The notes under the pieces were generated by a model. It made no database searches. It saw only the letters and a list, made by a program, of their open reading frames with translations, and was not told the DNA's origin. Of a stretch of 64,000 nucleotides of DNA, positions 48,646 through 60,534 are shown one piece after another; position 1 is the stretch's first letter; the number at the start of each line of letters is the position of its first letter. This stretch comes from Phycisphaerales bacterium (GTDB lineage: Bacteria; Planctomycetota; Phycisphaerae; Phycisphaerales; UBA1924). The position numbers were made by a program, and so were the translations under genes. The stretch lies in contig JAPKGU010000002.1 of assembly GCA_026647565.1 (NCBI GenBank), positions 1-64,000 on the forward strand. Direction: 5' to 3'.

Positions 48646-50415
48646 ATGAAACTGGCCAACATGCGACTCCGCACGAAGTTCCTGGCGCTCATCGCGCTGG
48701 TGGTGACGTCCATCGCCGGGCTCTCATTGGAGGGCTACATGACGACCCAGAAGATCCGCGTCGGTGGTCCCGCATACCAGGAGATCGTCATGAGCAAGGA
48801 CCTCCTGGCCGACATCCTCCCGCCTCCGGAGTACATCATCGAGAGCTACCTCACTCTGCATCTTCTGCCCGACTTCTCAGCCCCCAGCGAGCGACAGGCC
48901 CTCGTCGATCGGTTCGCTCAGCTGAAGGAGGAGTTCAACCAGCGCCTGCAGCACTGGAAAACCCAGCCCCTGGACGATGAGGCGCAATCGCTCCTGTTCG
49001 GCCCGGTGAGCGAGTCCGCTCAGCGGTTCTACGCCCTCGCGAATGATCAGTTCATCCCGGCCGTGATGAGCGGCAAGCTCGAAGAGGCCGACTTGGTGCT
49101 CACCAATGAGCTCCACGACGCTTTCATGCAGCACCGACGCGCCATCGACGAACTCGTGCAGGTCGCACTGCAGAGCTGCCAGACCGCAGAGCAGCACGCC
49201 GCCGCTGCCGTCGTAGCGGGCTGGCGTGTCATGGCCGTGGGGTGCGCCATCGCAATCGGCGCGGTCGTGGGTCTGTCACTCCTCATCGCCCGCAGCGTCA
49301 CGCGCCCGATGCTGGCGCTCGACGGCCGCCTGCGAGAGATCGCCAGCGGCGACGGAGATCTGACCAGCCGACTTGAAGTGACTGGGCGCGACGAGATCGG
49401 CCGCGTCGCCGAGTCGTTCAATGCATTCGTCGCCAAGATCGAACGCCTCGTCGGCGAGGTCAAGACCGCTACGGTCGAGATCGACGCCGGGGCGTCGCAG
49501 ATCTCCGGAGCAAGCCAGTCTCTGGCAGAGTCGTCGAGCGAACAGGCAGCAAGTCTGGAAGAGATCAGCGCCAGTGTCGAGCAGATGTCCGCAATGACGC
49601 AGCAGAACGCCGATAACGCGCGCCAGGCGAGCACCATGGCCCAGGGCGCCAAGCAGGCAGCCGACAAGGGACAGACCGAGATGCTGCAGATGGTCGCGGC
49701 CATGAACGAGATCAAGAGCTCGTCAACCGAGATCGGCAAGATCATCAAGGTCATCGACGAGATCGCCTTCCAGACCAATCTCCTCGCGCTCAACGCCGCT
49801 GTCGAGGCCGCCAGAGCCGGAGAGGCGGGCAAGGGCTTCGCCGTCGTCGCCGAAGAGGTGCGAGGCCTTGCCCAGCGATCCGCCGAGGCCGCCAAGAACA
49901 CATCCTCCATGATCGAGGAAGCCGCCAGACGCGCAAACGCGGGCGTTGAGATCGCCGGCGGCGTCGGCACGGTTCTCGACGAGATCGCTTCCGCCACCGG
50001 CAAGGTCAACTCCATTCTCGCCGAGATCGCTTCCGCATCCAGCGAGCAGGCCAAGGGCATCTCCCAGATCAACACGGGAATCAGCGAGCTTGACAAGTCC
50101 ACCCAGACGAACGCCGGCAACTCCGAGGAACTCGCGAGCGGCTCGCAGCAGACCGCCGCGCAAGTCGCGTCACTCCAGGACCTCGTGCGCCAGTTCCGAA
50201 CGACCGAAGACGCCCGCACGTCCGGCGCAGCAGGCCGCACGCCGATCGCCGCGTCGCGGGTCGGAATGGGCCGCGCCGGCCACGGTCCCTCGCTCGCACG
50301 CGGGCCGTCGCGCACCGGCATGAATGGCGCATCCCGGCGCGACGACACCTCACGCAAGGCCGCCGAACGCGCGATACCGCTCGACGCCGACGATGACGCG
50401 CTCGCCACCTTCTGA
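48646..50415 (+). CDS. Methyl-accepting chemotaxis protein
   Basis: N-terminal TM, HAMP ([51 protein letters not shown]), signalling hairpin [60 protein letters not shown]. Confidence 0.95.
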   Translation: MKLANMRLRTKFLALIALVVTSIAGLSLEGYMTTQKIRVGGPAYQEIVMSKDLLADILPPPEYIIESYLTLHLLPDFSAPSERQALVDRFAQLKEEFNQRLQHWKTQPLDDEAQSLLFGPVSESAQRFYALANDQFIPAVMSGKLEEADLVLTNELHDAFMQHRRAIDELVQVALQSCQTAEQHAAAAVVAGWRVMAVGCAIAIGAVVGLSLLIARSVTRPMLALDGRLREIASGDGDLTSRLEVTGRDEIGRVAESFNAFVAKIERLVGEVKTATVEIDAGASQISGASQSLAESSSEQAASLEEISASVEQMSAMTQQNADNARQASTMAQGAKQAADKGQTEMLQMVAAMNEIKSSSTEIGKIIKVIDEIAFQTNLLALNAAVEAARAGEAGKGFAVVAEEVRGLAQRSAEAAKNTSSMIEEAARRANAGVEIAGGVGTVLDEIASATGKVNSILAEIASASSEQAKGISQINTGISELDKSTQTNAGNSEELASGSQQTAAQVASLQDLVRQFRTTEDARTSGAAGRTPIAASRVGMGRAGHGPSLARGPSRTGMNGASRRDDTSRKAAERAIPLDADDDALATF

Positions 50416-50471
50416 GCCCGAGACCCTGCGCAGGCCGACTCACGCAGCATCGCCACCGACACGGTCACACG

Positions 50472-51293
50472 ATGGCAACACTCGCACCGTCACAGTTCGA
50501 GCGAATCGCGGAGATCGCCAAGAGGCGCTGGGGGCTCTGCTTCTCGGAGAAGAAACTCCCTCTCGTGACCAATCGTCTCGCGAGCTTCATTCGCCGCTCG
50601 CCTTTCAAGGATGTCCAGTCATACCTGGATCATCTCGAGAAGCACGCCTCCGAAGAGGACATGCTCGTCTTCTTCGACATCCTCTCCACCAACGTCACAA
50701 GCTTCTTCCGTGACCCCGCGCACTTCGAGTGCCTCGAACGCGAGTTCTTCACGCCGCTGGCCCGGGGGAACACTACCACCCCGGGTCGAAGGATCCGCAT
50801 CTGGTCGGCGGCGTGCTCGACCGGGCAGGAGCCGTACTCCCTCGCAATGTCCGCGTGCGAGAGTCTCCCGGATCTGGACTCCTGGGACGTGAAGATCCTC
50901 GGAACGGACCTCTCAAACTCGGCCGTCGCCCAGGCCAGGTCGGCGACTTACCCCGCCGACAAACTCGACGGCATTCCTCCTGCGATCGCCGAACGGCATC
51001 TCATCCACGATCGACGCGCGGGAACCGCCACGATCGCACCCCGTGCCCGCGGGCTTGTGACGATCGCCCGGCTCAATCTGATGGACGCATGGCCTTTCAA
51101 GAGCAAGTTCGACGTCATCTTCTGCCGAAACGTCATGATCTACTTCGACGCACCGACGCGACGAGACCTCGTCAAGAGGTTCCACGAACTCCTCCATCCC
51201 GGGGGCATCCTGGCGCTCGGCAGCTCCGAAAGTCTCGCGGGGCTCAACGCGCCCTTCACGCCGGTCCAACCCTCGGTCTATCGGTCCGCCTGA
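50472..51293 (+). CDS. cheR: CheR chemotaxis protein methyltransferase
   Basis: RIRIWSAACSTGQEPYSLAMSACE, KILGTDLSNSAVAQAR, FDVIFCRNVMIYFDAPTRRDLVKRFHELLHPGGILALGSSESL. Confidence 0.94.
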   Translation: MATLAPSQFERIAEIAKRRWGLCFSEKKLPLVTNRLASFIRRSPFKDVQSYLDHLEKHASEEDMLVFFDILSTNVTSFFRDPAHFECLEREFFTPLARGNTTTPGRRIRIWSAACSTGQEPYSLAMSACESLPDLDSWDVKILGTDLSNSAVAQARSATYPADKLDGIPPAIAERHLIHDRRAGTATIAPRARGLVTIARLNLMDAWPFKSKFDVIFCRNVMIYFDAPTRRDLVKRFHELLHPGGILALGSSESLAGLNAPFTPVQPSVYRSA

Positions 51294-51838
51294 TGGAGAC
51301 ACGCTTGCTCCAAGACCAAGCTCCATGGAAAGCACGACCCGTTGATCCGACGGGGAAACTGGTCGTGGGTGTCGCCGACCTGCTCGTATCCAGCGACCCC
51401 GACGGAACGATCATCACCCACGCCCTGGGTTCATGCATCGGCCTGACAGTCTACGACCCCGTCGCCCGCGTCGGTGGAATGCTGCACTACATGCTCCCGA
51501 GCGCCGACCTCAACAAGGAACGCGCGGAGGAATCGCCCGCGATGTTCGGCGACGCCGGCATACCGCTGCTGTTCCGGACCTGCTACGAGCACGGCGGCAA
51601 GAAGGAGCGGCTCATCGTCTGCGCCGCAGGAGGTGCCGAAGTCCTCAGCGCGGACGGGCACTTCAAGATCGGCTCACGCAACCGCACACTCCTCCGCAAG
51701 ATCCTGTGGAAGAACAACGTGCTGCTCGCCGCCGACGAGACCGGCGGCACGCAGAGCCGCACCCTCTCGCTCCGACTCTCCGATGGAATCGTCGCCGTCC
51801 GCTCCCAGGGAGTCGAGAGGCAGGTCTGGCCACTCTGA
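51293..51838 (+). CDS. cheD: CheD chemoreceptor glutamine deamidase
   Basis: VVGVADLLVSSDPDGTIITHALGSCIGLTVYDPVARVGGMLHYMLPSA. Confidence 0.92.
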   Translation: METRLLQDQAPWKARPVDPTGKLVVGVADLLVSSDPDGTIITHALGSCIGLTVYDPVARVGGMLHYMLPSADLNKERAEESPAMFGDAGIPLLFRTCYEHGGKKERLIVCAAGGAEVLSADGHFKIGSRNRTLLRKILWKNNVLLAADETGGTQSRTLSLRLSDGIVAVRSQGVERQVWPL

Positions 51839-51879
51839 CGCTCGAATCAGTCGCAGGCACCAAGCCCGGAGGTCCCACC

Positions 51880-52259
51880 GTGAGCTGCAACATCCTCATC
51901 GTTGACGACTCCTCGCTCCTTCGCAAGGCGGTCCGCCGCGTGGCCGAGATGGCCGGGGTGCCCGCCGAACGCCTCCGTGAGGCCGCAAACGGAAGGGAAG
52001 CGCTCGACGTCGTCGAATCCGAGTGGATCGATCTGGTGCTGCTCGACATCAACATGCCTGTCATGGACGGCGAACAGTTCGTACGGGAGCTCCGCCGGCG
52101 ACCGGATGTCGCTCAGACGCCGATCATCGTCGTGAGCACCGAGTCGAATGCCGAACGACTGCAGCGCCTCAAGGACATGGGCGTCACCGAGTTTCTCCGA
52201 AAGCCCTTCCAGCCCGAAGACCTCTGCCGCCTCATCTCAAAGCTCCTGGGAGTCAAGCC

Positions 52260-52263
<4 letters not shown>
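51880..52263 (+). CDS. CheY-like response regulator (GTG start)
   Basis: [23 protein letters not shown]...IDLVLLDINMPVMDGEQFVRELRRRPDVAQTPIIVVSTES...EFLRKPFQPEDL. Confidence 0.9.
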
Positions 52264-53815
<1,552 letters not shown>

Positions 53816-53929
53816 GACGTGCGTCACCGGCGATGGCTCGGCCGCCGATCTCTAGCGACGACATCCCGCAACTCTCGGGCAGAACAGGTCCCCGACGGAC
53901 GCGCGAGCGACACCAACCTCGCCAGCCGC

Positions 53930-55069
53930 TCACTCCCCGTCGCGGAGACGTGCGTCCAGCTCCTCCAGCGTGAATCGCACGCACAGGATCGACGGCTTCT
54001 CGCCCTGCGCCCACGTTCCGTAGGTCGTCCCGACGAACGTGCCGTCCGGGAGCACCTCAAGCCCCGCGTATCCGCAGTCGGAACCCCCGAGATTGTCCTT
54101 CAGGCGAACCAGCATCGGACGCCGCGCCCCGGGCTTGCCCGTCATTGGTGCATCGGCGTCGACCGACCTCTCCCCCGCCGGATCCGACGCGACGATGTGG
54201 TCCCAATCTCCTATCCACGCGACCCAGTCGCCCCACCAGGGGTCGTTCCTCGCCATGAATCGAAAGGTGACGACGATTCGGCCATCCGGCGCATTCACCG
54301 CGATGTGCCGGTCCCCCGTGAGCCACGCGGGCAGCTCGCGCGGCTCGGTCCACGTCGCCGCACGATCCTCGCTGAACATGACGTGCGAGTTCTTCACGCG
54401 CCGATTCTCTCGCAACAGAATCGCGAGCGTCTCCCCGTCAGGCGACCACACCACCCCCGGCTCGCACAAGTGCACATCCGTTCCCGCCCAGATGGTTCGC
54501 GGCTGGGACCACGTCAAGCCACCATCGTTCGAGTCCGTCTGATAGAGCGTGAACATCCCCTCGAACGTGCCACCGGCGCGAATGAAACGCCCGTCATCGT
54601 GAAAGAACGCCGTAAACGCCTCGTCGCCGCGACGGACGACCCCTCCCATGGCCACGATCCCGCCGAAATCGCCGATCGGCTCGAGTTCGCTCCACGTGGT
54701 GCCCGAGTCCGACGAGCGGGCCGCACGGATCGGGTACAGGCCTGAGAACAGGATGAGCGACTCGCCCCCCAGCCCAAACAGCGTCGGCGTCTCCTGACTC
54801 GTGGCCCAGGTCTCGGGTGTAGCCAACCGATCGGACCAGGTACGCCCACCATCCACGCTGCGCTTGAGCACGATCGGGCCCTTGCCATGCCCCTTGGGAT
54901 ACGCAGCCAGAATCGTCGCGCGGTCCTCCAGAAGCAACGTCGACACATGTCCGAGGTACGTCCCCGGCTCATGATCCACGACCACCTGCCGCGCGGCGTC
55001 GGCATCCAGGTCGATCCTCGTCGGTTCGTGGGCCAGGCACAGAACCGCTATCAGCGCAAGCGTCACCAT
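53930..55069 (-). CDS. Sialidase/BNR-repeat-like exported glycosidase family protein
   Basis: Asp-box repeats: KRSVDGGRTWSDRL, ARSSDSGTTWSELE, SNDGGLTWSQPR, SEDRAATWTEPR; N-terminal signal-like MVTLALIAVLCLAHE. Confidence 0.8.
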   Translation of the reverse strand: MVTLALIAVLCLAHEPTRIDLDADAARQVVVDHEPGTYLGHVSTLLLEDRATILAAYPKGHGKGPIVLKRSVDGGRTWSDRLATPETWATSQETPTLFGLGGESLILFSGLYPIRAARSSDSGTTWSELEPIGDFGGIVAMGGVVRRGDEAFTAFFHDDGRFIRAGGTFEGMFTLYQTDSNDGGLTWSQPRTIWAGTDVHLCEPGVVWSPDGETLAILLRENRRVKNSHVMFSEDRAATWTEPRELPAWLTGDRHIAVNAPDGRIVVTFRFMARNDPWWGDWVAWIGDWDHIVASDPAGERSVDADAPMTGKPGARRPMLVRLKDNLGGSDCGYAGLEVLPDGTFVGTTYGTWAQGEKPSILCVRFTLEELDARLRDGE

Positions 55070-55366
55070 GCCACGATCCTACAGAAAGCTGCAAGTCTTC
55101 GCCCCGCATCGGCTGCCCCACCTCTGCCCGACTGGCTTCCTCGCATGCCCGTTGCTCTCGCTGGGGTTATCGCCCGCGCCGCCGTTCGCGGGAGCATCCC
55201 GCGGCCACGGACCGGCGACCAAAGCGGCACCGGCCAATGGAGGGGCGAGCAGGCGGGACCGCAAGCACATAAAGTTCGCGAATCGAGTCGCTGCGCCATT
55301 GAGCCAGGCCCAGGACTCGATAGCATACAAACTGTCCATAGGACGACATACGCGGGAGTCATCGTG

Positions 55367-56470
55367 ATGCGAGTTCAGTGTGCGCGAGTCTTGGCGTTAT
55401 CGGCCGCAATCGGGATGTGCAGCGCTGGCGCATCCGCCCAGATCACCATCCCCACAGTGACCATCGGCGATCTCGGCAACGCGCCGGACACGATCGTCAT
55501 GATTGATGGAACGTCCGGCTACGGCTCGGTGGCGTACGAGTACAACATCGGCATGTACGAAGTCACCAACGCGCAGTACGCCGCGTTTCTGAACGCCAAG
55601 GCCAAGTCGGACCCGTTCGGCCTCTACAACAACACCGCGTTTGCTGGAGGCATGGCCGGGATGTACGGCGGCATCGCGCGCTCGGGCTCGCCGGGTTCGT
55701 ACACGTACTCGACCATCAGCGGTCGGGCCGACCACCCGGTGAACTATGTCTCGTTCTGGGACGCCTGCCGCTTTGTCAACTGGCTGCACAATGGCCAGGG
55801 CAACGGCGACACGGAGACCGGCGCGTACACGCTCGGCGGCATCACGAACCCGGTGAATACCTCGGTCAATCGCAACGCGGGCTGGAAGTGGGCATTGACG
55901 AGCGAGAACGAGTGGTACAAGGCCGCGTACCACCAGCCCGCCAGCGAGGGCGGTGACCGCGACAACTACTGGCTGTATCCGACCCAGAGCAACGGGATCG
56001 GCATCTTCTTTGCCAACTACGCCGACAACGGAATCCACAACACCACGCCCGTCGGCTCGTACCCGGCGTATTACTACGGCGCGTTCGACATGGGCGGAAA
56101 CGTGTCCGAGTGGAACGACACGATCACTTTCGGCTCCTACCGCGGCGTCCGGGGCGGGGCGTTCACCGACGACTCCAGCACCCTGCGGTCCGTCAGCCGC
56201 GAGTACGTCAGCTTTCCGACGGTCGAGAGCTACGCCATCGGGTTTCGTGTCTCCCAAGCCATTGGCCTGCCGTCCTGTCCCGCTGACTACAACGGTTCTG
56301 GCGACGCTGGCGACATCCTCGATTTCTTGGACTTCTTCGACGACTTCGGCGCATGCGACGGACAGGCTGCTCCATGCGGGCAACTCGGCAACCCCGATGT
56401 GAACGGCGACACGAGCATCGATGTTCTGGACTTCCTCGACTTCCTCGACGCGTTCGGGCAGGGTTGCTGA
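55367..56470 (+). CDS. SUMF1/formylglycine-generating-enzyme-like protein with C-terminal GC-type dockerin-like tail
   Basis: YNIGMYEVTNAQYAAFLNAKA..., VSFWDACRFVNWLHNGQG, WALTSENEWYKAAY, YGAFDMGGNVSEWND, RGVRGGAF; tail CPADYNGSGDAGDILDFLDFFDDFGACDGQ...PDVNGDTSIDVLDFLDFLDAFGQGC. Confidence 0.85.
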   Translation: MRVQCARVLALSAAIGMCSAGASAQITIPTVTIGDLGNAPDTIVMIDGTSGYGSVAYEYNIGMYEVTNAQYAAFLNAKAKSDPFGLYNNTAFAGGMAGMYGGIARSGSPGSYTYSTISGRADHPVNYVSFWDACRFVNWLHNGQGNGDTETGAYTLGGITNPVNTSVNRNAGWKWALTSENEWYKAAYHQPASEGGDRDNYWLYPTQSNGIGIFFANYADNGIHNTTPVGSYPAYYYGAFDMGGNVSEWNDTITFGSYRGVRGGAFTDDSSTLRSVSREYVSFPTVESYAIGFRVSQAIGLPSCPADYNGSGDAGDILDFLDFFDDFGACDGQAAPCGQLGNPDVNGDTSIDVLDFLDFLDAFGQGC

Positions 56471-56530
56471 GCCGTTATCCCTCGGTGCCGCCTTGAGTGG
56501 GCGAACGTAGCCCGAAGATGGCGCGTTCTC

Positions 56531-57055
56531 GGCGGGTGGCACCGACCTCCTCCAAACCTCCGCCCCAAACACGCGGACCGCCGTGCCACCGAAGTTGCTG
56601 GCCTTGCGGCAAGTTCGGTGCTCGATCCGCAGACTTCGCCTCTCTCCCATTAACCCCGGCTCGCTTGCACATCCACTCGCCATCCGGCACACTCCCCGCA
56701 TGTACGAACAGGCGTCCCCACCTCACCCGCCGCGGGGCGAACCCCGCTTCTGGCAGCCCGGCGGCGGCTTCGACCACAACGTCCGCTCCGAGGCATCCCT
56801 CATCAAGATCATCAACGACATCCACAACAATCCCGTCGAGCGCGAACTCGTCGCCTCGCCGATCGAGTGGCGGTGGTCCAGCATTCACTGGTGGTTGAGT
56901 CGCGAGACGAGCCCCTGCCACAACCAGGGAGAATGCCGCGTCCCGTGCGACCTCCCGCGTGGCCGCATGTGGCGCACCTGGAAGCCGCGGACCGGCACAG
57001 CCGCCCGGTCAAGGAGAAAGGGCGGCCTTGAGACCGCCCATTTCCTAACGAATCG
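56531..57055 (+). pseudogene. Internally deleted RAYT (REP-associated transposase) copy lacking the HUH region
   Basis: Upstream about 170 bp and 3' coding part closely match 60942..61806, but 333 bp between M(Y)EQASPP and PRGEPRFWQPGGGFDHNVRSEASLIKIINDIHNNPVERELV are missing; an extra C near the end destroys the stop (TTTCCTAA vs TTTCTAA). Confidence 0.85.
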
Positions 57056-57184
57056 GGGGGACAGAACACCAATAGAACTTTCTTGGAAAGCGTAAGGGAT
57101 TGGGAGCCGTCGACCTGCCCGTTGCTGGCCTCCGAAGGGCTTGGAAGGGCCAACTGACCCCGCTGGACCGTACACTCTCCGCTC

Positions 57185-59974
57185 ATGCACCCAACTGCCA
57201 TTGGCCCATTCAAGGTTGATCGCGAACTCGGCCGTGGCGGCATGGGGGTGGTGTACCTCGCCACCGATACCAAGCTCGACCGTCAGGTCGCCATCAAGGC
57301 CCTGCCCGCCGACCTCGCCGCGGACGCTGATCGCCTGGCCCGCTTCCAGCGCGAGGCCAAGGTTCTGGCGTCGCTGAGCCACCCCAATGTCGGCGCGATC
57401 CACGGGCTCGAATCCGCCGGTGGTCAGCAGTACCTCGTCCTGGAATACATCGAGGGTGAGACGCTCGCGGAAAGGCTCGAACGCGGGCCCACGCCGGTGG
57501 ATGAGTCGCTCTCGCTCGCCAAGCAGATCGCCGAGGCCCTCGAAGCCGCACACGACAAGGGCATCGTCCACCGCGACCTCAAGCCCGGCAACGTGATGGT
57601 CACGCCCGAGGGCGTCGTCAAGGTGCTGGACTTTGGTCTGGCCCGCACCGGCGAAGGCTCCCCCAGCTCGTCCCACGCCGCGATGCCCGATTCGCCCACG
57701 ATCACCACGCCCGCCAGGCATTCGCCCACCATCCCGGGCGTCATCATGGGCACCGCCGGGTACATGTCGCCCGAGCAGGCCCGTGGCAAACCCGTCGACA
57801 AACGCTCCGACATCTTCTCGTTCGGCTGCGTGCTATACGAGATGCTCACGGGCACGATGCCCTTCCGCGGCGAGACCGTCGCCGACGCCATCGGCGCCAC
57901 GCTGCACAAAGAGTCGGACCTCAGTCTCCTCCCGCCGGGGACGCCGCCCACCGTCCGACTGCTCCTCACGCAGTGCCTCGCCAAGGACAAGGCCAGCCGC
58001 CTTCGCGACATCGGCGACGCACGGCTCGCGCTCATGCAGGCAATCGGCGACCCGGGCGGATCGGCGCTCGGGCTCAGCAGCACCGACACCGAGCCACATC
58101 GGCGCGGCATGAGCCGAGCGCTCGCCGTCGCACTCGCCGCGGTCGCGGTCATCGGTGGAACCTTTCCCCTCTGGTCCGGACGCGTCGGGCTCGCGGGCGC
58201 AAGGGCGGGCGCTGACGTTCCCAAGCAAGTCGTGCGATTCACGATCGAGCCGCCGGCGGGGTACACGCTTCCGCCGTATATCGGAGGCGGCTCGGGCATC
58301 GCCATCAGCCCGGCGGGCGATCGGATCGTGTTCGTCGTCGAGGCAAACAACCGGACGTATCTCTGCGTGCGGGACGTCGCGAGCGCCCAGTCGCGTGTGC
58401 TGCCCAACACGGAAGGCTGCGCCAATCCGTTCTTCTCGCCCGACGGCACGTGGATCGCGTTCACCTCCAACTCGCGCTTGATGAAGATGCCCGCCGCGGG
58501 CGGCCCGGCGCTGACCATCTGCGAGGTGACCACCTTCGCCTCCTTCGCGTGGCTCGACGACGACACGATCGTCTGGGGCGCCGGGCCTGCGGGGCTATGG
58601 CGCGTGAGCTCGAGCGGCGGCAAGCCCGTTCAACTCGCCAAGGCCGGCCCGGGCGCGACGACGGTCGGCGGCGACCTCGTGGTCACGGGCTTCAACGTCC
58701 CGGTCGCCGTGCCGGGCGCGGACTACATCCTGTCGGACTCGTGGAGCGGCTTCTCCACCGAGGAGTACAACCTCGTCGCCGTGTCACTCAAGGACGGCCG
58801 CGTTCGCCCCGTGCTCCGCACGGCAACCGAACCCCGCCTCATCGCGCCCGACCGCCTGATCTTCACGCGAGGCACGACCGTCATGACCGTGGGCTTTGAC
58901 CCCAAGCGCGGCGTCACCGTCGGCGAGCCAACCGTCGCCCTCGAACGGGTCCTCACCGACATGTGGATGGATTCGGCGTACATCGGCGCGTCTCCGAGCG
59001 GTTCGTTCGCCTACGTGCCCGGCGCCCGGTATGGCGGCGATCGGCGTCTCGTCCGTGTCGATGAGGCGGGAAAGCCCACGCCGATCCTCGACAGGACCGA
59101 TACCTATCCGATGAACCCGGTAGTCTCTCCCGATGGACGTAAGGCCGTGCTCACCACGCTCCGCAACAAGATCGAGATGTGGGTGCTCGACCTTGAACGG
59201 CGATCGATGTCGCTGGTGAACTCCAAGACTGAGGTGTACTCGCCCAGATGGTCGGCCGATGGCGCGTCGATCGTGGCCGGGCACACCGATGCGCAAGGGG
59301 TCACCAGTCTTGCGAAGTGGCCGGTCGGCGGCGGGGACCCCACGATTCTCCCCGGCACACCCGGCCGGTTCGACAACGCGCTCCAGGATCTTCCCGACGG
59401 CTCGGGGTTGCTGGTCGAGAGCGGCGTGCTCGATGTCACGAGCAAGCCAGACCTGTTCCTGTACAACTACGCGAAAGGCTCGTTCACACCCGTGCGGAAC
59501 AGCCCGGCGATTGAGACCGAGGGCCGCGTCTCACCCGACGGCAAGTGGATCGCGTACACCTCCGACGAGTCGGGACACGCGGAGATCTATCTCGGGCCTC
59601 TGGGCGCGAGCGGGCCCAACGTGCAGGTTTCGACCAACGGGGGGCGGATCTCACGATTCTCCCATGATGGAAAGCGCCTCTTCTTCAGAGATGCGCAGGA
59701 CACCATGATGGCCGCGGCCATCGACTATTCCGGCACTGAGCCCAAAGTATCCGTGCCGACCAAGCTGTTCGAGATGAAGGCGTCGGGCCCGTATGCGGTG
59801 CTGAGTCTGACCGGGTATGAGGTGTTACCCGAGGGCGGGTTCCTGATGATCGAGCGACCGGCGTGGGAACGAGAGACGCGTGTGATCCACGTGGTACTGA
59901 ACTGGGCCGAGGAACTGCGTGCCAACGGTGCGGGCAATTTGACTTCGCGCGGTATCGTGACAACAGCACCGTAA
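57185..59974 (+). CDS. Ser/Thr protein kinase with TM and C-terminal WD40-like/TolB (PD40-like) beta-propeller
   Basis: FKVDRELGRGGMGVVYLATDTKLDRQVAIKAL, IVHRDLKPGNVMVTPEGVVKVLDFGLAR, GTAGYMSPEQARGKPVDKRSDIFSFGCVLYEMLTG; FFSPDGTWIAFTSNS, VSPDGRKAVLTTLRN, RVSPDGKWIAYTSDESGHAEIY. Confidence 0.9.
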   Translation: MHPTAIGPFKVDRELGRGGMGVVYLATDTKLDRQVAIKALPADLAADADRLARFQREAKVLASLSHPNVGAIHGLESAGGQQYLVLEYIEGETLAERLERGPTPVDESLSLAKQIAEALEAAHDKGIVHRDLKPGNVMVTPEGVVKVLDFGLARTGEGSPSSSHAAMPDSPTITTPARHSPTIPGVIMGTAGYMSPEQARGKPVDKRSDIFSFGCVLYEMLTGTMPFRGETVADAIGATLHKESDLSLLPPGTPPTVRLLLTQCLAKDKASRLRDIGDARLALMQAIGDPGGSALGLSSTDTEPHRRGMSRALAVALAAVAVIGGTFPLWSGRVGLAGARAGADVPKQVVRFTIEPPAGYTLPPYIGGGSGIAISPAGDRIVFVVEANNRTYLCVRDVASAQSRVLPNTEGCANPFFSPDGTWIAFTSNSRLMKMPAAGGPALTICEVTTFASFAWLDDDTIVWGAGPAGLWRVSSSGGKPVQLAKAGPGATTVGGDLVVTGFNVPVAVPGADYILSDSWSGFSTEEYNLVAVSLKDGRVRPVLRTATEPRLIAPDRLIFTRGTTVMTVGFDPKRGVTVGEPTVALERVLTDMWMDSAYIGASPSGSFAYVPGARYGGDRRLVRVDEAGKPTPILDRTDTYPMNPVVSPDGRKAVLTTLRNKIEMWVLDLERRSMSLVNSKTEVYSPRWSADGASIVAGHTDAQGVTSLAKWPVGGGDPTILPGTPGRFDNALQDLPDGSGLLVESGVLDVTSKPDLFLYNYAKGSFTPVRNSPAIETEGRVSPDGKWIAYTSDESGHAEIYLGPLGASGPNVQVSTNGGRISRFSHDGKRLFFRDAQDTMMAAAIDYSGTEPKVSVPTKLFEMKASGPYAVLSLTGYEVLPEGGFLMIERPAWERETRVIHVVLNWAEELRANGAGNLTSRGIVTTAP

Positions 59975-60007
59975 GCCGCTTGCGCTGCGACGGCACAAAC
60001 ACAAACA

Positions 60008-60029
60008 CCCGCGAGCGGGGGCTCGCGGG
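60008..60029 (+). terminator. Intrinsic-terminator-like hairpin downstream of the kinase gene
   Basis: CCCGCGAGC-GGGG-GCTCGCGGG: perfect 9-bp stem, 34 bp after the stop at 59974; only a short T-containing tail. Confidence 0.65.
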
Positions 60030-60043
60030 CGTTCATTGTTCAA

Positions 60044-60088
60044 TCGGGGTGACAGGATTTGAACCTGCGACCTTCTCGTCCCGAAGCG
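60044..60088 (-). repeat. tRNA-Pro(CGG)-like 3'-half fragment, copy A
   Basis: Reverse complement CGCTTCGGGACGAGAAGGTCGCAGGTTCAAATCCTGTCACCCCGA has an anticodon loop TTCGGGA, T-arm GCAGG-TTCAAAT-CCTGT and 3' acceptor CACCCCGA, but no matching 5' half. Confidence 0.75.
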
Positions 60089-60191
60089 CGAGCACTATCT
60101 GAACGCCTTCCATAACCCACGTTACACGCGACAGTTACGAAAGGCGAGGAATGTCGCTCTTGCGCCCGTTTGCGCCGGGTTCCGCCCCGTT

Positions 60192-60209
60192 GCGCGGTGT
60201 ACACCGCGC
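60192..60209. repeat. 18-bp perfect palindrome GCGCGGTGTACACCGCGC, copy 1
   Basis: Sequence equals its reverse complement; recurs at 61945..61962 and, with one change, at 62087..62104. Confidence 0.9.
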
Positions 60210-60212
60210 CAA

Positions 60213-60440
60213 TCATCTACAGAACTCATGCTGAGTGCGTACTCCGCGCCGTCCGTATCGCTGGATTTGTGGTCCGTCATTTCCAAGACGCATGTGCGGG
60301 AACGGCAGGATGTGGTCCGCGTTCAGCACCTCGCCGTACGCGTCGTACACCCACTGCCCCGCCACCTCGGCAACAGGCGTCGAGCCCTCGCCGGGATCAA
60401 CGATCGCAACCACGTCGCCGCGCCTTGAAAGGTCGATCAA
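60213..60440 (-). pseudogene. RHS/YD-repeat protein remnant
   Basis: SRRGDVVAIVDPGEGSTPVAEVAGQWVYDAYGEVLNADHILPFPHMRLGN resembles the RHS core (VYDxYGEV...PxPHxRxG); upstream frame closed by stop, no full-length gene present. Confidence 0.6.
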
Positions 60441-60534
60441 GTACTACAGTAGAACGACTGCTTGAAGTCGGCAGCGCCGTGAACGAGTCCGGATCGAGTT
60501 TCTGAACACTACGATCCAGGGGTCCGCTCACGCA

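Noticed and set aside
60044-60120. Complete tRNA gene at 60044 (and at 61797)
   Set aside because: Only the 3' half (anticodon loop to acceptor) is present; no matching D-arm or 5' acceptor strand could be read
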